A stretch of DNA of 64,000 bases from Singulisphaera sp045290345. GTDB lineage: Bacteria; Planctomycetota; Planctomycetia; Isosphaerales; Isosphaeraceae. The DNA lies in the NCBI RefSeq assembly GCF_045290345.1, contig NZ_CP155447.1, forward strand, positions 5,456,001-5,520,000, read 5' to 3'. The translations under genes and the position numbers were made by a program. Under the pieces are notes generated by a model. It searched no databases, had not been told where the DNA came from, and worked only from the letters and a program-made list of their open reading frames with translations. The first letter of the stretch is position 1. Every line of letters begins with the position of its first letter. Below are positions 1 to 9,022 of the stretch, in pieces.

Positions 1-417
1 ATCTTCTTGCGTACGGAGATCGGCATCTACGAGTCGTATGTGATGTGCGACTTCAAGCTGACCGACGACGACGTCGAAGCGGCGATCGAACAACTCGTGA
101 TTCAGATGCGGGACGGGTCGCTCCCGCCGGAATCCGAGTCCGACGAGATGACCATCACCGAAGGGGGCGAGGAAGATCTGATCATCGCCAACATCCGACG
201 GAACTGGCGATACCTGGACGAGGCCGGGGAGTTACCCGGACGGAACGACCTGATCGGGATCCTCCGAACAATCCTGAGTTCGATCGAGATCTGGCGTTCT
301 CAGAGCTTGCATCCCCAGGGCTACCTCCATTTCATCGAAGGCTTCGTGAAAAAGTTGGGTGTCACCGTTCAACGGGTGATACCAGCCCCCAGGTCGCTCC
401 CCAGGCTGGAGGAGTAG
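1..417 (+). CDS. Hypothetical protein, 5' end cut by window
   Basis: The frame is open from the first base (Ile-Phe-Leu-Arg-Thr-Glu-Ile...), so the gene probably starts upstream. A TTG at position 7 is the first possible internal start but has no visible ribosome site. The 138 visible residues are acidic and soluble, with no signal peptide or membrane segment. I do not recognise the family. The C-terminal part (SIEIWRSQSLHPQGYLHFIEGFVKK) looks helical. It converges with the M56/DUF1559 gene, with a perfect inverted repeat between them. Codon use is G/C-rich at third positions, which supports real coding. Confidence 0.6.
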   Translation: MFLRTEIGIYESYVMCDFKLTDDDVEAAIEQLVIQMRDGSLPPESESDEMTITEGGEEDLIIANIRRNWRYLDEAGELPGRNDLIGILRTILSSIEIWRSQSLHPQGYLHFIEGFVKKLGVTVQRVIPAPRSLPRLEE

Positions 418-493
418 CCGCTCGTTGAGAACCGAAACCATCGACGACATGTCGATAACTATCGAACAACGGCTCCTGGTACTCTTTCTCCAC

Positions 494-537
494 ACCAGTC
501 CTGGGATGGCGGCGCCGGCCGCAATCCCAGGACTGGT
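494..537. terminator. Bidirectional hairpin between convergent genes
   Basis: A perfect 14-bp inverted repeat (arms 494-507 and 524-537, ACCAGTCCTGGGAT and its complement) encloses a 16-base GC-rich loop. It lies between the 3' ends of two convergent genes. There is no strong T-run on either side, so termination is inferred from position and stem strength. Confidence 0.6.
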
Positions 538-567
538 CGGACAGGTCAAGCTACAATCAGGTCGAGC

Positions 568-3387
568 TCAACGTTTCAGTGGCGTGGCCGTTGGCGGCTG
601 TGTCGGTGCGTCGAGAGTCGCGGGGATGGGGTTTGAGTGGTCGTCGTTGAGTCTGACGACCTCACCCCCAGCGCGGCTCAGAAGTGCCTTCAGCAATTGC
701 GGGTTGATCTGCGTTGAGATGAAACGGACCGAACCATCAGCGAAGCCGGCATTGCCCCCCTCGTCGGTGAATCCGCCGAACTGGGGCATCGGCTTGGCTG
801 GGTCATATTCGATATCCTCAGGTTTCGTCCAGGGAATCTCACGCTTCGCCTCAACGAACATGATCGTGTTCGAAGTCCCGTCAGTCACTTCGGCAATCTT
901 TACCCCGGGGTGGCCCGGTGGGAAGAGCGTCGGCTCACCGGTCACCACGAAGTAGGCATTGTTGCCGGACTCGTCAGACGGGTGCCGATAGAGAGGGGGT
1001 ATCTTCTCGATCAGCTTCCGATTCGAGACGCTATCCCACGGTTCGTTGAAGTTGTACTCCTTGAAAAGATCGTTCTGCTCGATGTAGGGCAGGATGGCAA
1101 CCCGCCAGCTATAGGGGGGCTTGCCATCGGCGGGCCGGATGACGGCCGGGGGGAAGTGACCGTAGGTATCGGCATAGTTATGCATCGCCAGGAGAAGTTG
1201 CTTGAGATTGTTTTGGCTCTGAGCCCGTCGCGCGGCGGACCGTGATGCAGTTCCCGCCGTCAGGAACATCGGTACCACTGCGGACAGATCGCCATCACTG
1301 CTGGCATGGAGACTCACGACCCGGTCGCCCCCATCAACCTCGGTCCGTGTCCGCGCGTTGGCCAGAAGCTGCTCCGCCAAGCCGAACAGCCTGAGCGATG
1401 CTTCCCGCGTCGGGCCAGGCTGGGCGCGGACATCCCGCCGGAGGCCCGGTAGCGCGTTCTTAGCCAAGGTGATCATCGCCTGGAGCATCTCGCTGACTCG
1501 CTTCGTCCCCTCGTCCGAGGAGCAGGTCGCGACCAGGTCAACGCCAAACCCATTGTCCGAGTCGAGCCCAACAGCATAAGCCGTGGCTGATTCGAGGAGT
1601 GGGGGAAACAGGCCAATGATGCCGTCGGAAAGCGGCTCCGGCACCCCTGGCCCCATTTGAGCGAGCACCCAGATGGGGTCGAAGGCAAACGCGATCTGCC
1701 CCTTCTTCACACGCGACCAGGCACCGTCCCAGGGATGTCGGATCGGGCCACCCTTGCGGGAGGCGATGACCAGTTTGAGGGCATCCTCCGAACCAATGAC
1801 GATCGTGCGATCGTCGGGTGTGAAAAACCCCGTGCCATTGGGAACCCCCATCGAACGTGTATAGGAGTTGCCGTCGAACTGGACCACCTCGGGGCTTTTC
1901 ACAAACGACTTGGCGACGGCCTTCCAGTCCTGTGGCTTGGTCGAGTGCAAGATCACGGTCGTCGGAGGATTCGGCGCTCCAGGGATCCCGCCACCCTCCG
2001 GAGCGCGGAGGATGAGCACGGTCACACTCTCAATTTCGTCCACATTGAGCTTGAGCGAATCCGCCCACGGACTCTTCCGTGGGTCATTGAGCATGGCGGC
2101 GACCGGCTGGAATTCGGGCCGACGGAGGAGCTCGGCCGGCCGCCCGACAATGGCGATCATCGTGTTGACCGGGGCGTGCGAGAGGTCGAAGACATCCGTG
2201 CCGGCATCGACCGGTTCGACCTGAGCAACGGCTACCTCGGGTCGAGTCGTCTTCTGCTGGGCGAGCGCGGTCGTGGCGGGGCCGCGGATGCCTGCGACGA
2301 GCAGGCCGACGACCGCGAGTGCGGCGACGGTCAGGACGCGCCCGACCAGCGGGAGCGCGTTGTTTCGGAGCGGGTTCGGGTCGGCTTCACGAAGCATGTC
2401 GATCCTCCTGAGCAAGGTCCCACGGGTCGGAAGGAAAGGACGAGCAGGCCAGGCGGCCAGTGACGACTCGAGCGTGCCCGAACGTCGCAAAGCCATTCTG
2501 GCGAGGGCCTCGAGGTAAGGGCGATTGCCCCCCGAGAGACGGGCGCCCCAGGCGTCGGCCGCCAATTCCTGCTCCAGCCGGAGTCGGGCCGCCAGCCAGT
2601 GAGCGAGCGGGTGATAGGCGTGGACGGCCAGGCACCCCTGAGCCCAGAGTCCCAGCATGTAATCACCCCGGCGGATGTGCCCCAACTCGTGGGCCAGTAC
2701 CGCCCGGCGTTCGTTCTCGTCCCAGTCTCGCCACTCCGGGGGCAGGAGCAGCACCGGTCGCCGCCAACCGATGGTGGCCGGCGTGGTCAGGTCGTTGGTC
2801 TCGCGGAGTTCGACAGAATGCGAGTAGCCAGCCTCGACCTGGAGTTGAGCCAATTCGTTGCACAACCGAGCATCGGAAATCGGTCGGCTACCGCGGCGGA
2901 GGAGCGTCACCGCCCTTAATGCCAGGCCAAGCCGAACGATCCCCAACCCAGATGCCACCAGCAAGACCATCGCGGCCCAGGCCGGCCACGCCCACCGGCT
3001 CTTCGCTTCGGGCGCTGTCAAGTTTTGTGCCCCAAGGGTTTGAAATTCTCGGGCAAATTCCCGAGCGAATTCAATGAACCGAGTGTCAGTCGCCTGGGGA
3101 GGGGGCGTTGCGACGGATCCCCTGCTCGCTTTCGCGGGGGGGCCGGCGGCAACAGCCACTCGCGGACTGGAGGAAGCGGTGGTATCGAACTCGATTGACC
3201 AGAACCGCGGCCAAGAAGTGAGCGAGGAAGCAGAGACAGCGACCAGGCCCAGCAGCGTCGTCATAGTGACGAGCACACCTGTCGCTGGCCCCCGCCGGCG
3301 GAGGATCAAGGCGAGCGCTACGCCAACGGCCGCGAGGACGGTGACTCGCACGCTCGCTTCGACAAAGAGGACTCCGAGGTTGTTCAT
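568..3387 (-). CDS. M56 (BlaR1-type) membrane peptidase fused to DUF1559 domain
   Basis: A 939-residue fusion protein. The first 330 residues are a BlaR1/MecR1-type membrane module: hydrophobic segments near residues 10-60 and 135-160, a zinc-peptidase motif H233-E-L-G-H237 in 'VLAHELGHIRRGDY', and the downstream 'LEQELAADAWG' glutamate region. A further membrane segment lies near 345-365 (RVLTVAALAVVGLLVAGIRG). A middle region of about 330 residues has unknown function. The C-terminus is a DUF1559-type domain (from 'QSQNNLKQLLLAMHNYADTYG' to 'GGNAGFADGSVRFIS'), normally found on planctomycete pilin-like secreted proteins but here without the prepilin leader. Family knowledge: M56 peptidases sense a signal and inactivate a BlaI repressor. 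Its ATG overlaps the stop of the upstream BlaI gene (ATGA), so the two are translationally coupled. The signal sensed is unknown; beta-lactams should not be assumed. Confidence 0.88.
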   Translation of the reverse strand: MNNLGVLFVEASVRVTVLAAVGVALALILRRRGPATGVLVTMTTLLGLVAVSASSLTSWPRFWSIEFDTTASSSPRVAVAAGPPAKASRGSVATPPPQATDTRFIEFAREFAREFQTLGAQNLTAPEAKSRWAWPAWAAMVLLVASGLGIVRLGLALRAVTLLRRGSRPISDARLCNELAQLQVEAGYSHSVELRETNDLTTPATIGWRRPVLLLPPEWRDWDENERRAVLAHELGHIRRGDYMLGLWAQGCLAVHAYHPLAHWLAARLRLEQELAADAWGARLSGGNRPYLEALARMALRRSGTLESSLAAWPARPFLPTRGTLLRRIDMLREADPNPLRNNALPLVGRVLTVAALAVVGLLVAGIRGPATTALAQQKTTRPEVAVAQVEPVDAGTDVFDLSHAPVNTMIAIVGRPAELLRRPEFQPVAAMLNDPRKSPWADSLKLNVDEIESVTVLILRAPEGGGIPGAPNPPTTVILHSTKPQDWKAVAKSFVKSPEVVQFDGNSYTRSMGVPNGTGFFTPDDRTIVIGSEDALKLVIASRKGGPIRHPWDGAWSRVKKGQIAFAFDPIWVLAQMGPGVPEPLSDGIIGLFPPLLESATAYAVGLDSDNGFGVDLVATCSSDEGTKRVSEMLQAMITLAKNALPGLRRDVRAQPGPTREASLRLFGLAEQLLANARTRTEVDGGDRVVSLHASSDGDLSAVVPMFLTAGTASRSAARRAQSQNNLKQLLLAMHNYADTYGHFPPAVIRPADGKPPYSWRVAILPYIEQNDLFKEYNFNEPWDSVSNRKLIEKIPPLYRHPSDESGNNAYFVVTGEPTLFPPGHPGVKIAEVTDGTSNTIMFVEAKREIPWTKPEDIEYDPAKPMPQFGGFTDEGGNAGFADGSVRFISTQINPQLLKALLSRAGGEVVRLNDDHSNPIPATLDAPTQPPTATPLKR

Positions 3388-3806
3388 GGTTTCCGTCCCT
3401 TCTTCGGCTTGGCCTTGGGGTCTTTCCCTTCATCGAGAATCGCGCGGAGCCGATCGCGTTCCCGCTCGCTCAGCCGCTCCTGCTCGAGCAGCCTGACGAG
3501 CAGGATCTCACGCGAGCCCCGGAAGACTCGATCGAGGACTTCTCCCAGAAGGCTCCGCGAGACCTCCTCATAAGACCGGGCCGCAACATAGAGGAAGGGG
3601 CGGTCGTCGTTCGTCTGGCGGAGGAACCCCTTATCGACCAAGATCCGGACGACCGTGGCGACCGTGGTGTAGGCAAGGTCAAGGCCGGACGCCGCCAGCG
3701 CATCGCGGATCTCGGCCGCAGTGGCAGGTGTCTCCCCTCGGTTCCAAAACAGGTGCATCAGTTGGAGCTCACGCTCGGTGAGCTCCTTGGCAGGCGGACG
3801 AGCCAT
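3384..3806 (-). CDS. BlaI/MecI/CopY-family transcriptional repressor
   Basis: A 140-residue winged-helix repressor. The N-terminus 'LTERELQLMHLFWNRGETPATAAEIRDAL' and 'YTTVATVVRILVDKGFL' are the diagnostic BlaI DNA-binding helices, and 'RPFLYVAARSYEE' is the wing and hinge where M56 partners cleave. The C-terminus is a dimerisation helix with a lysine-rich tail. The start was set at the ATG with GGAGG about 10 bases upstream; the frame is open further upstream but lacks family homology there. It is followed directly by the M56/DUF1559 gene with an ATGA overlap, giving a repressor-sensor operon. It probably autoregulates from the AT-rich upstream region. Confidence 0.9.
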   Translation of the reverse strand: MARPPAKELTERELQLMHLFWNRGETPATAAEIRDALAASGLDLAYTTVATVVRILVDKGFLRQTNDDRPFLYVAARSYEEVSRSLLGEVLDRVFRGSREILLVRLLEQERLSERERDRLRAILDEGKDPKAKPKKGRKP

Positions 3807-3950
3807 CGGTTCGGTTCCTCCATTCCAGGCCGGACAAAGCCGTAGCGGCCGAGTCTCGACCGGCGCGGGATCACGACGGAAAGGTTGACGATCGAGTCGG
3901 CTCGACGCACTCGAGACCACAGCGATCGGCCGAGCCCCACGATATTTGGT

Positions 3951-3978
3951 TTACTAGATCTGGTTTTATCGTAATCAA
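3951..3978 (-). promoter_or_regulatory. Candidate promoter/operator of the BlaI-M56 operon
   Basis: On the minus strand TTGATT and TAGTAA are separated by 16 bases in an AT-rich island within GC-rich DNA, fitting a -35/-10 pair. A dyad TTAC-N16-GTAA covers both elements, as expected for an autoregulating BlaI-type repressor. It lies about 145 bases upstream of the start codon. The call rests on inspection only. Confidence 0.3.
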
Positions 3979-4567
3979 ACAACGACGAATGTCAATGGCA
4001 CCCGCAAGCGGATCGGGACCGCTGTTCGTTCCTTGGTGATTGGCGAGGTTTGGCTTCCGTTCACCAGCCTTGGCACGGCCGTTCGGATCGCTCCAAAGGC
4101 TGCGGGCATGATATAAATAACGTGTCGTCGATCAGGGGCTGGCGATGGAATCGCCTTCACGCGACGCAGAATCAATACATCAGAACATGATTATTACAAT
4201 CTCGAGCTGCAACGTCCCCAAGGGAAATGGCAGGATGGGGCATTCCCTCACCCCGTGGTCGGCGTCTACATTGGGATGATGCGTGGCAACCCAAGTGGGG
4301 AGCAGCCTTGTGAGCCCGTTCGTCGCAGACGACCCATCCTCAACCTCAAAGACGGACAAATGCGAAGCATCCCCGATCTTTCGGCACGGGACCTCAGGGC
4401 TTCCGATTAGTGACGAACCTACCGAGTCACTCAATTTCGAAGGCTGGGAAAAGTGATCGTGAAGCTGGATTTCAAGGAGAATATAAACGGGAGGGGGGGG
4501 CCTGGATGCGTAAGCGCGAGCCCCAGTGCCGGTCGAGGCAGGGGACCGGCGGGGAGGTTGATCCAAA
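3979..4567. other. Intergenic stretch without convincing gene
   Basis: Between the BlaI promoter and the sensor kinase. Both strands hold frames of up to 128 codons, but they lack recognisable motifs and have mixed third-position composition. A GGGGAGG just before 4568 is the ribosome site of the kinase. A plus-strand open stretch around 4199-4411 might be a gene remnant but matches nothing I recognise. Confidence 0.4.
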
Positions 4568-6400
4568 ATGAGAAATGACGACCGAGCATACCGCTACGGG
4601 GTGGCTCTGCTGTTGATCCTGATCGGTGGGTTGGTCGTCAACATCCCGATCGTCCGGGAAGGTATGGGGACGCCGGCCATCGTCGCCATCTTCCTCATCC
4701 TGCTCTCGGCCCTGTACGGCGGTCTGGGTCCAGGGCTGCTGACCACTGGTCTGATCGCACTCACGAGTTTGGGTGCCCCGCTCACGTCTTGGAGAGCAGT
4801 GCGTCTCGCCTTATTCGTTACGGGGGGCGTCTCGATCAGCCTACTGGCGGAAGCGCTGCACGCGGCCCGCCGACGGGCCGAGGAAAGTCGCCAAGCCCTC
4901 TCGGCCGTCCTGACCAGTATCGGCGATGCGGTGATCGCGACCGACAAGCTCGGCCGCGTGACCTTCGCCAATCCGGTCGCCAGCACCCTGACCGGGTGGT
5001 CCCCGGAGGAGACAGTGGGCCAACCCCTGGGGGAGATTTTCAGGATCACCCATGAGGAGACTCGTCGCCCGATCGCGAGTTCGGTGGCCAAGGTGCTCCG
5101 CGATGGTGTTGTCGTCGGATTGGCCAACCACACCCTCCTGATCGCTCGGGACGGAACCGAACGGCCGATCCATGACAGTGCCGCCCCGATCCGGGACGCT
5201 GGCGGCGAGATCCTTGGAGCGGTCCTGGTCTTCCGGGACGACACCGAGCGGCGCGATCATGAGCGGCAAATGCTCGAGGCCAGCCGCCGGAAGGACGAAT
5301 TCCTGGCCATGCTAGCGCACGAACTGCGCAACCCGATGGGATCGATCAAGGCGGCGGTCGCCATGCTCGAGACTCCGGAAGCCGGGCGCCATCTCCCCTG
5401 GGTTCGCGGCGTCCTCAACCGGCAGATCGGCCAGCTCACGAGACTCCTTGATGACCTGCTGGATGTGGCGCGGATCACACGCGGCCAAATCGTCCTCCAA
5501 ACCGAGCCCGTCGATGCCGATCTGGCGATCAGGCAGGCGATCGAATCCGCTCGTCCCTTGACCGAGGCGCGAGGTCACCGCGTCGACACCCAAATTACTC
5601 CCGAGCCGAAGCGAATTGAGGCCGATCGGGTGCGCTTGGAGCAAGTGCTGGTCAATCTCCTCGGCAACGCCGCCAAGTACACCCCAACGGGGGGACGCAT
5701 CAAGGTCTCGTCTGCGCGTGAAGGAGCGGATGTCGTCATCCGGGTCGAGGACAACGGGATCGGCATCCCACCCGAGATGCTGCCGAAGATTTTCGATCTC
5801 TTCACCCAAGGCGAGCGTTCCTTGGCCCGAACGGAAGGAGGCCTGGGAGTCGGCCTGACGATCGTGAAAAGCCTCGTCGAACGGCATGGGGGAGCAGTCA
5901 CAGTCCAGAGCCAAGGTCTCGGCCAAGGCAGTACCTTCACCGTGCGATTCCCGGCCCTTGAGGTGGAACTTCCCCCGGCCGACACCCCCCTGGCCTTCCC
6001 GGCCAAGGTCGACGCGACCCACAGAAAGGGAACACGAATCCTGATCGTCGATGACAACAAAGATCTTGCACAGAGCCTTGCTCGGCTGCTCCGACACGTC
6101 GGTCACGAAGTGAAAATGGCCTACGACGGTCCCGAAGGAATCGAGACCGCCCGCGTCTACGCCCCGGACGTGCTCCTCCTGGATATCGGCCTCCCCTGCC
6201 TGGATGGCTATGAGGTCGCGAGGCGGTTGCGGCGCGAGGAGAATTCCAAGCGGGCCCTCATCATTGCCATCTCGGGATACGGCCAGGAGGAAGACCAGCG
6301 CCTTTCTCGGGAAGCCGGAATCGACCACTATCTTGTTAAACCTGTAGACATCCACACGGTCGCCACTCTGATCAGTCAAACAGACCGTGTCCTCAGCTAA
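4568..6400 (+). CDS. Hybrid sensor histidine kinase/response regulator
   Basis: A 610-residue hybrid kinase. Residues 1-100 form a membrane region with several hydrophobic segments resembling the KdpD-type DUF4118 sensor. A PAS domain follows at about 110-225 (LTSIGDAVIATDKLGRVTFAN). The HisKA helix carries the phospho-acceptor H251 in 'FLAMLAHELRNPMGSIK'. The ATPase domain has the N box (QVLVNLLGNAAKYTP), the G1 box (VEDNGIGIPPEM) and G2 (GGLGVGLTIVKSLVERHGG). A C-terminal receiver domain starts with 'ILIVDDNKDLAQSLARLL'; its phospho-acceptor is D539 in 'LLLDIGLPCLDG' and K is in 'HYLVKPVD'. It has no DNA-binding output and no adjacent regulator gene, so the phosphate probably passes to a distant partner. 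GGGGAGG precedes the ATG. The signal is unknown. Confidence 0.93.
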   Translation: MRNDDRAYRYGVALLLILIGGLVVNIPIVREGMGTPAIVAIFLILLSALYGGLGPGLLTTGLIALTSLGAPLTSWRAVRLALFVTGGVSISLLAEALHAARRRAEESRQALSAVLTSIGDAVIATDKLGRVTFANPVASTLTGWSPEETVGQPLGEIFRITHEETRRPIASSVAKVLRDGVVVGLANHTLLIARDGTERPIHDSAAPIRDAGGEILGAVLVFRDDTERRDHERQMLEASRRKDEFLAMLAHELRNPMGSIKAAVAMLETPEAGRHLPWVRGVLNRQIGQLTRLLDDLLDVARITRGQIVLQTEPVDADLAIRQAIESARPLTEARGHRVDTQITPEPKRIEADRVRLEQVLVNLLGNAAKYTPTGGRIKVSSAREGADVVIRVEDNGIGIPPEMLPKIFDLFTQGERSLARTEGGLGVGLTIVKSLVERHGGAVTVQSQGLGQGSTFTVRFPALEVELPPADTPLAFPAKVDATHRKGTRILIVDDNKDLAQSLARLLRHVGHEVKMAYDGPEGIETARVYAPDVLLLDIGLPCLDGYEVARRLRREENSKRALIIAISGYGQEEDQRLSREAGIDHYLVKPVDIHTVATLISQTDRVLS

Positions 6401-6700
6401 AACGAAGGCGGAAGACCAATTTCACGTGGATGACGATCGCCCTCACACTCAGGCCCTGACAAGGTGCCTGAGTCCGGAGCCGATTCGGCGGAGCAGCCCG
6501 CCGAGAAGCAGACAATCTTGTGCGGGGCCGTGGCCAGGTGAGGCCGATCCTCACTGCCGAATCACGTAATGGCCACACTGGGGACTCTTCCTCCCTAAGC
6601 TCAAAGCCGCTATCCTGGCTTGTCGAAGTTGGCCAGAGAGATCCCTCCGTCCGCGTTCTCCCCGCTGGCGCACCATCCCCCGACCAGAGCGATTCCCCCG
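6401..6700. other. Intergenic stretch, nothing recognised
   Basis: Follows the hybrid kinase and precedes a decayed transporter gene. No hairpin with a T-run, RNA gene or motif-bearing frame was seen. It may include the former promoter of the transporter pseudogene. Confidence 0.4.
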
Positions 6701-7284
6701 ATGGGCGCGACGGACCGATCCAAATTCTGTGTGATGTCCTTCCTCGAATACTTCATCAAAGGGGTATGGCTCCCCTTGCTCGGCCTCTACATGGGGAGCC
6801 GCTACCTGACCTTCTCCGGCTTTCAGCAAGCATGGATCTTCAACGCCTTCGCCATCGCCTCGGTCACGGGCATGTACTTCGGGGGGCAACTCGCCGACCG
6901 CAACGTGTCGCAGGAGAAGTTTCTGTCGGCCAGCCACCTGGTCGGTGGACTGGTGATGATGGGGCTGGCATTCATTATATCTTCGTTGATGAGCACTTCC
7001 CGAGCGACATCCGTACGAGTACTCCAGGGCTGTTTAACCTGATGATCCTGGGGATCTCCTCCTTCGTCTCCAACTTCCTCTGGGGTGGTCTAGTCGACGT
7101 CTTCTCGGTGAATTCCACCGTCGACGGATGGGTCCCCAAGGTGATCAACTATCATCACCTGTTCCTCGTGCCGTTCGGCATCTCGCTACTGGCCGCGATC
7201 CTCCTGGCCCTCTTCTTCCACTCGTCCGAAGCCGAGTCGAACACGCTCGACGCGAGGGACGAGCTGCGGTTGGCCACGAGTTGA
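6701..7284 (+). pseudogene. MFS nucleoside permease (NupG-like), internally deleted and frameshifted
   Basis: Two pieces of one transporter lie in different frames. The first (from ATG 6701 to about 6985) gives 'FCVMSFLEYFIKGVWLPLLGLYM' and 'QAWIFNAFAIASVTGMYFGGQLADR', matching the N-terminal helices of nucleoside:H+ symporters. The second, in another frame to a TGA at 7284, gives 'FVDEHFPSDIRTSTPGLFNL', 'SSFVSNFLWGGLVDVF' and 'FLVPFGISLLAAILLALFFH', which are the last helices of the same family. About 200 residues of the usual 400-420 are missing between them, and the junction near 6985 also changes frame. I infer one deletion event and a non-functional gene. Confidence 0.75.
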
Positions 7285-7349
7285 ACGAGGGAGTTCGCCT
7301 CTGAGACTTGCCCCAAAGGCCCCACCAACCCACGAGGATCCGTCCGCGC

Positions 7350-8360
7350 ATGTTCACGATTGGGCTCACTGACCACCTCGAAGGGCCGCCGGATCGTCCC
7401 TCCAGGGAGATCTTTGCCGAAGTGACCGACCTGGTCCGCCGGGCCGATCGGCTCGGCGTGCGCTACGCCTGGTTCTCCGAGCACCACGCCCATGCGCACC
7501 AGGGCCACTTACCCACGCCCTTACTCTTGGCGCTGCACCTGGCCGGCCTGACTCAAGAGATTCGCCTGGGAACCGCGATCATCTGCCTCAACCTCCATCA
7601 CCCGCTCGACGTCGCCGAGCAGGTGGCGGTCGCGGACGTACTCACGGCCGGCCGGATGGCGGTCGGGTTCGGCAGCGGGAGCACGCCCGAGGAGTCGGCC
7701 TTGTTCGGCTCCGCAGTGGCCGATGACCGGGAACGGCAAGCCCGCTTCGCGGAGGCATTACGCGTCATCCGCTCAGCCTGGAGCGGGGATTGGTCCGGGG
7801 ACGCTCCGCACGCTTTCTCCGTGCCTCCGCACCGCTCGCTGCCGGTCCCCTCGGCAGACTTGCCCGGCCGCTGCTGGGTCGCGGTCAATAGCATCGGCTC
7901 GGCACGGATCGCCGGTGATCTTGGCTGGAACATGCTCTTTTCCCACCTGCGGACCCCCGAACAATATCGCGACTACTGCGCTGCTTATCGCACAGCGGGG
8001 GGCACAGGGCTCGTGGCGGCTAACCGCCCGGTCTTCGTCGGACCGGACGATGCCACCGCCTTCCGTTGCGCAGAGCCGGCATTGCGAACTCTCTGGCGGC
8101 GTTTCCGCCAGGAGGGGAAGATCCCCGCCGACACTCGGGAACCCGCCAATCCTGAGGAACTGTGCGCCCATCCGATCAACTTCATCGTCGGCGGCCCCGA
8201 GACGGTGGCGCGGCAGCTTCGCGAGTTGCACGAGCAGTCCCCGTTCGACGTGGCCAATGTCGAGGTCAGGTGGGCAGGACTCTCGCATGCCTTGGTCTGC
8301 GATAGCCTGCGACGATTACTGGAAGACGTGGTGCCGCGGCTCGACAACGACACTCCCTAA
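7350..8360 (+). CDS. Luciferase-like monooxygenase (LLM family)
   Basis: A 336-residue TIM-barrel flavin-dependent oxidoreductase of the bacterial luciferase superfamily. Diagnostic stretches are 'RADRLGVRYAWFSEHHAH', 'PTPLLLALHLAGLTQEIRLG', 'VADVLTAGRMAVGFGSG' and, near the end, 'IVGGPETVARQLRELHE'. Family members use FMN or F420 with oxygen or an organic substrate; the substrate cannot be read from sequence. The start was placed at the ATG before 'FTIGLTDHLEG', with GAGGA about 12 bases upstream, and not at an upstream codon in the transporter tail. It stands alone after the decayed permease. Confidence 0.85.
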   Translation: MFTIGLTDHLEGPPDRPSREIFAEVTDLVRRADRLGVRYAWFSEHHAHAHQGHLPTPLLLALHLAGLTQEIRLGTAIICLNLHHPLDVAEQVAVADVLTAGRMAVGFGSGSTPEESALFGSAVADDRERQARFAEALRVIRSAWSGDWSGDAPHAFSVPPHRSLPVPSADLPGRCWVAVNSIGSARIAGDLGWNMLFSHLRTPEQYRDYCAAYRTAGGTGLVAANRPVFVGPDDATAFRCAEPALRTLWRRFRQEGKIPADTREPANPEELCAHPINFIVGGPETVARQLRELHEQSPFDVANVEVRWAGLSHALVCDSLRRLLEDVVPRLDNDTP

Positions 8361-8535
8361 CCGGGCCCCTCAGTCATGTCCTCTAGCAACCTCGCGCGGG
8401 CGATTGGAGCTGGCAGGGATTTCTTGCGAAAATGTCGTGCTGTTTCGCGTCGCAAGGTTCGTTATGATTTTCTTGGTGGTCACTTTCCTGAAGGGCCAGC
8501 GCAGCGATTGGACTTCTGGTTCCGGACAATTCGAC

Positions 8536-8841
8536 ATGAACACGAGTTGGAATTTCACAGACGACGAGAGCACCGAAGTCATCACCCTCGACCGCATCCT
8601 TCGTGGCGAATCGGAACTGCGGCTCGTTACCCATGACGACGACGACGGCTCCTGGCAATTCTTGGATGGCGAGCACGTTCTCGAGGAGAATGCCCTCGTG
8701 GTTGATCTGGGCGAGATGACTCAGTTTGACCCCACCCTTCTCGAACTCGCTGACCTGCCCCGAGGCAGTTACGCCTGGCGGGCCAGTCGCGATCACCCCT
8801 GGTCCAGAGCCGTTGGCGAGCCCCCACACACGCTCCCATAA
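8536..8841 (+). CDS. Small unknown protein, possibly DUF2185/Imm33-like
   Basis: A 101-residue acidic soluble protein with no signal or membrane segment. The pattern 'ITLDRILRGESELRLVTHDDDDGSWQFLDG', 'VVDLGEMTQFDPTLLELADLP' and 'YAWRASRDHPW' recurs in a widespread family of roughly 100-residue bacterial proteins, some annotated as DUF2185 or immunity-like. I give that assignment from memory with low certainty. The ATG at 'MNTSWNF' was chosen because family similarity begins there. No toxin gene is adjacent. The DUF6714-like gene converges on it. Confidence 0.65.
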   Translation: MNTSWNFTDDESTEVITLDRILRGESELRLVTHDDDDGSWQFLDGEHVLEENALVVDLGEMTQFDPTLLELADLPRGSYAWRASRDHPWSRAVGEPPHTLP

Positions 8842-9022
8842 AGGATGATTTTCGGCTCGAAGCGCCAAGGCCTTTCCCCATGCGGACGTGGACACGAAGC
8901 CAGCCGCCGAGTAGGTCAAGTCGAGCACGGCTTACGCTCGAGAATCGAGGTTCTCTCACTGACGGCTGACGGTCGCTACTTCGGAAACTCCGCTTGAAGA
9001 AAGGCCTTTCCCCCTGCAACCC

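Noticed and set aside
568..3806. Beta-lactam resistance regulon
   Set aside because: BlaI/M56 pairs control many functions; no beta-lactamase or PBP gene is adjacent and the sensor has a DUF1559 domain rather than a penicillin-binding domain.
4180..4566. 128-codon minus-strand frame in the gap before the hybrid kinase
   Set aside because: No motif, no ribosome site, low-complexity start, and no consistent third-position bias.
8383..8928. 181-codon minus-strand frame over the small DUF2185-like gene
   Set aside because: Shadow of the sense gene, whose sequence fits a family pattern better.
8867..9013. Direct repeat AAGGCCTTTCCCC at 8867 and 9001
   Set aside because: Only 13 bases, no flanking element structure, likely chance in GC-rich spacer.
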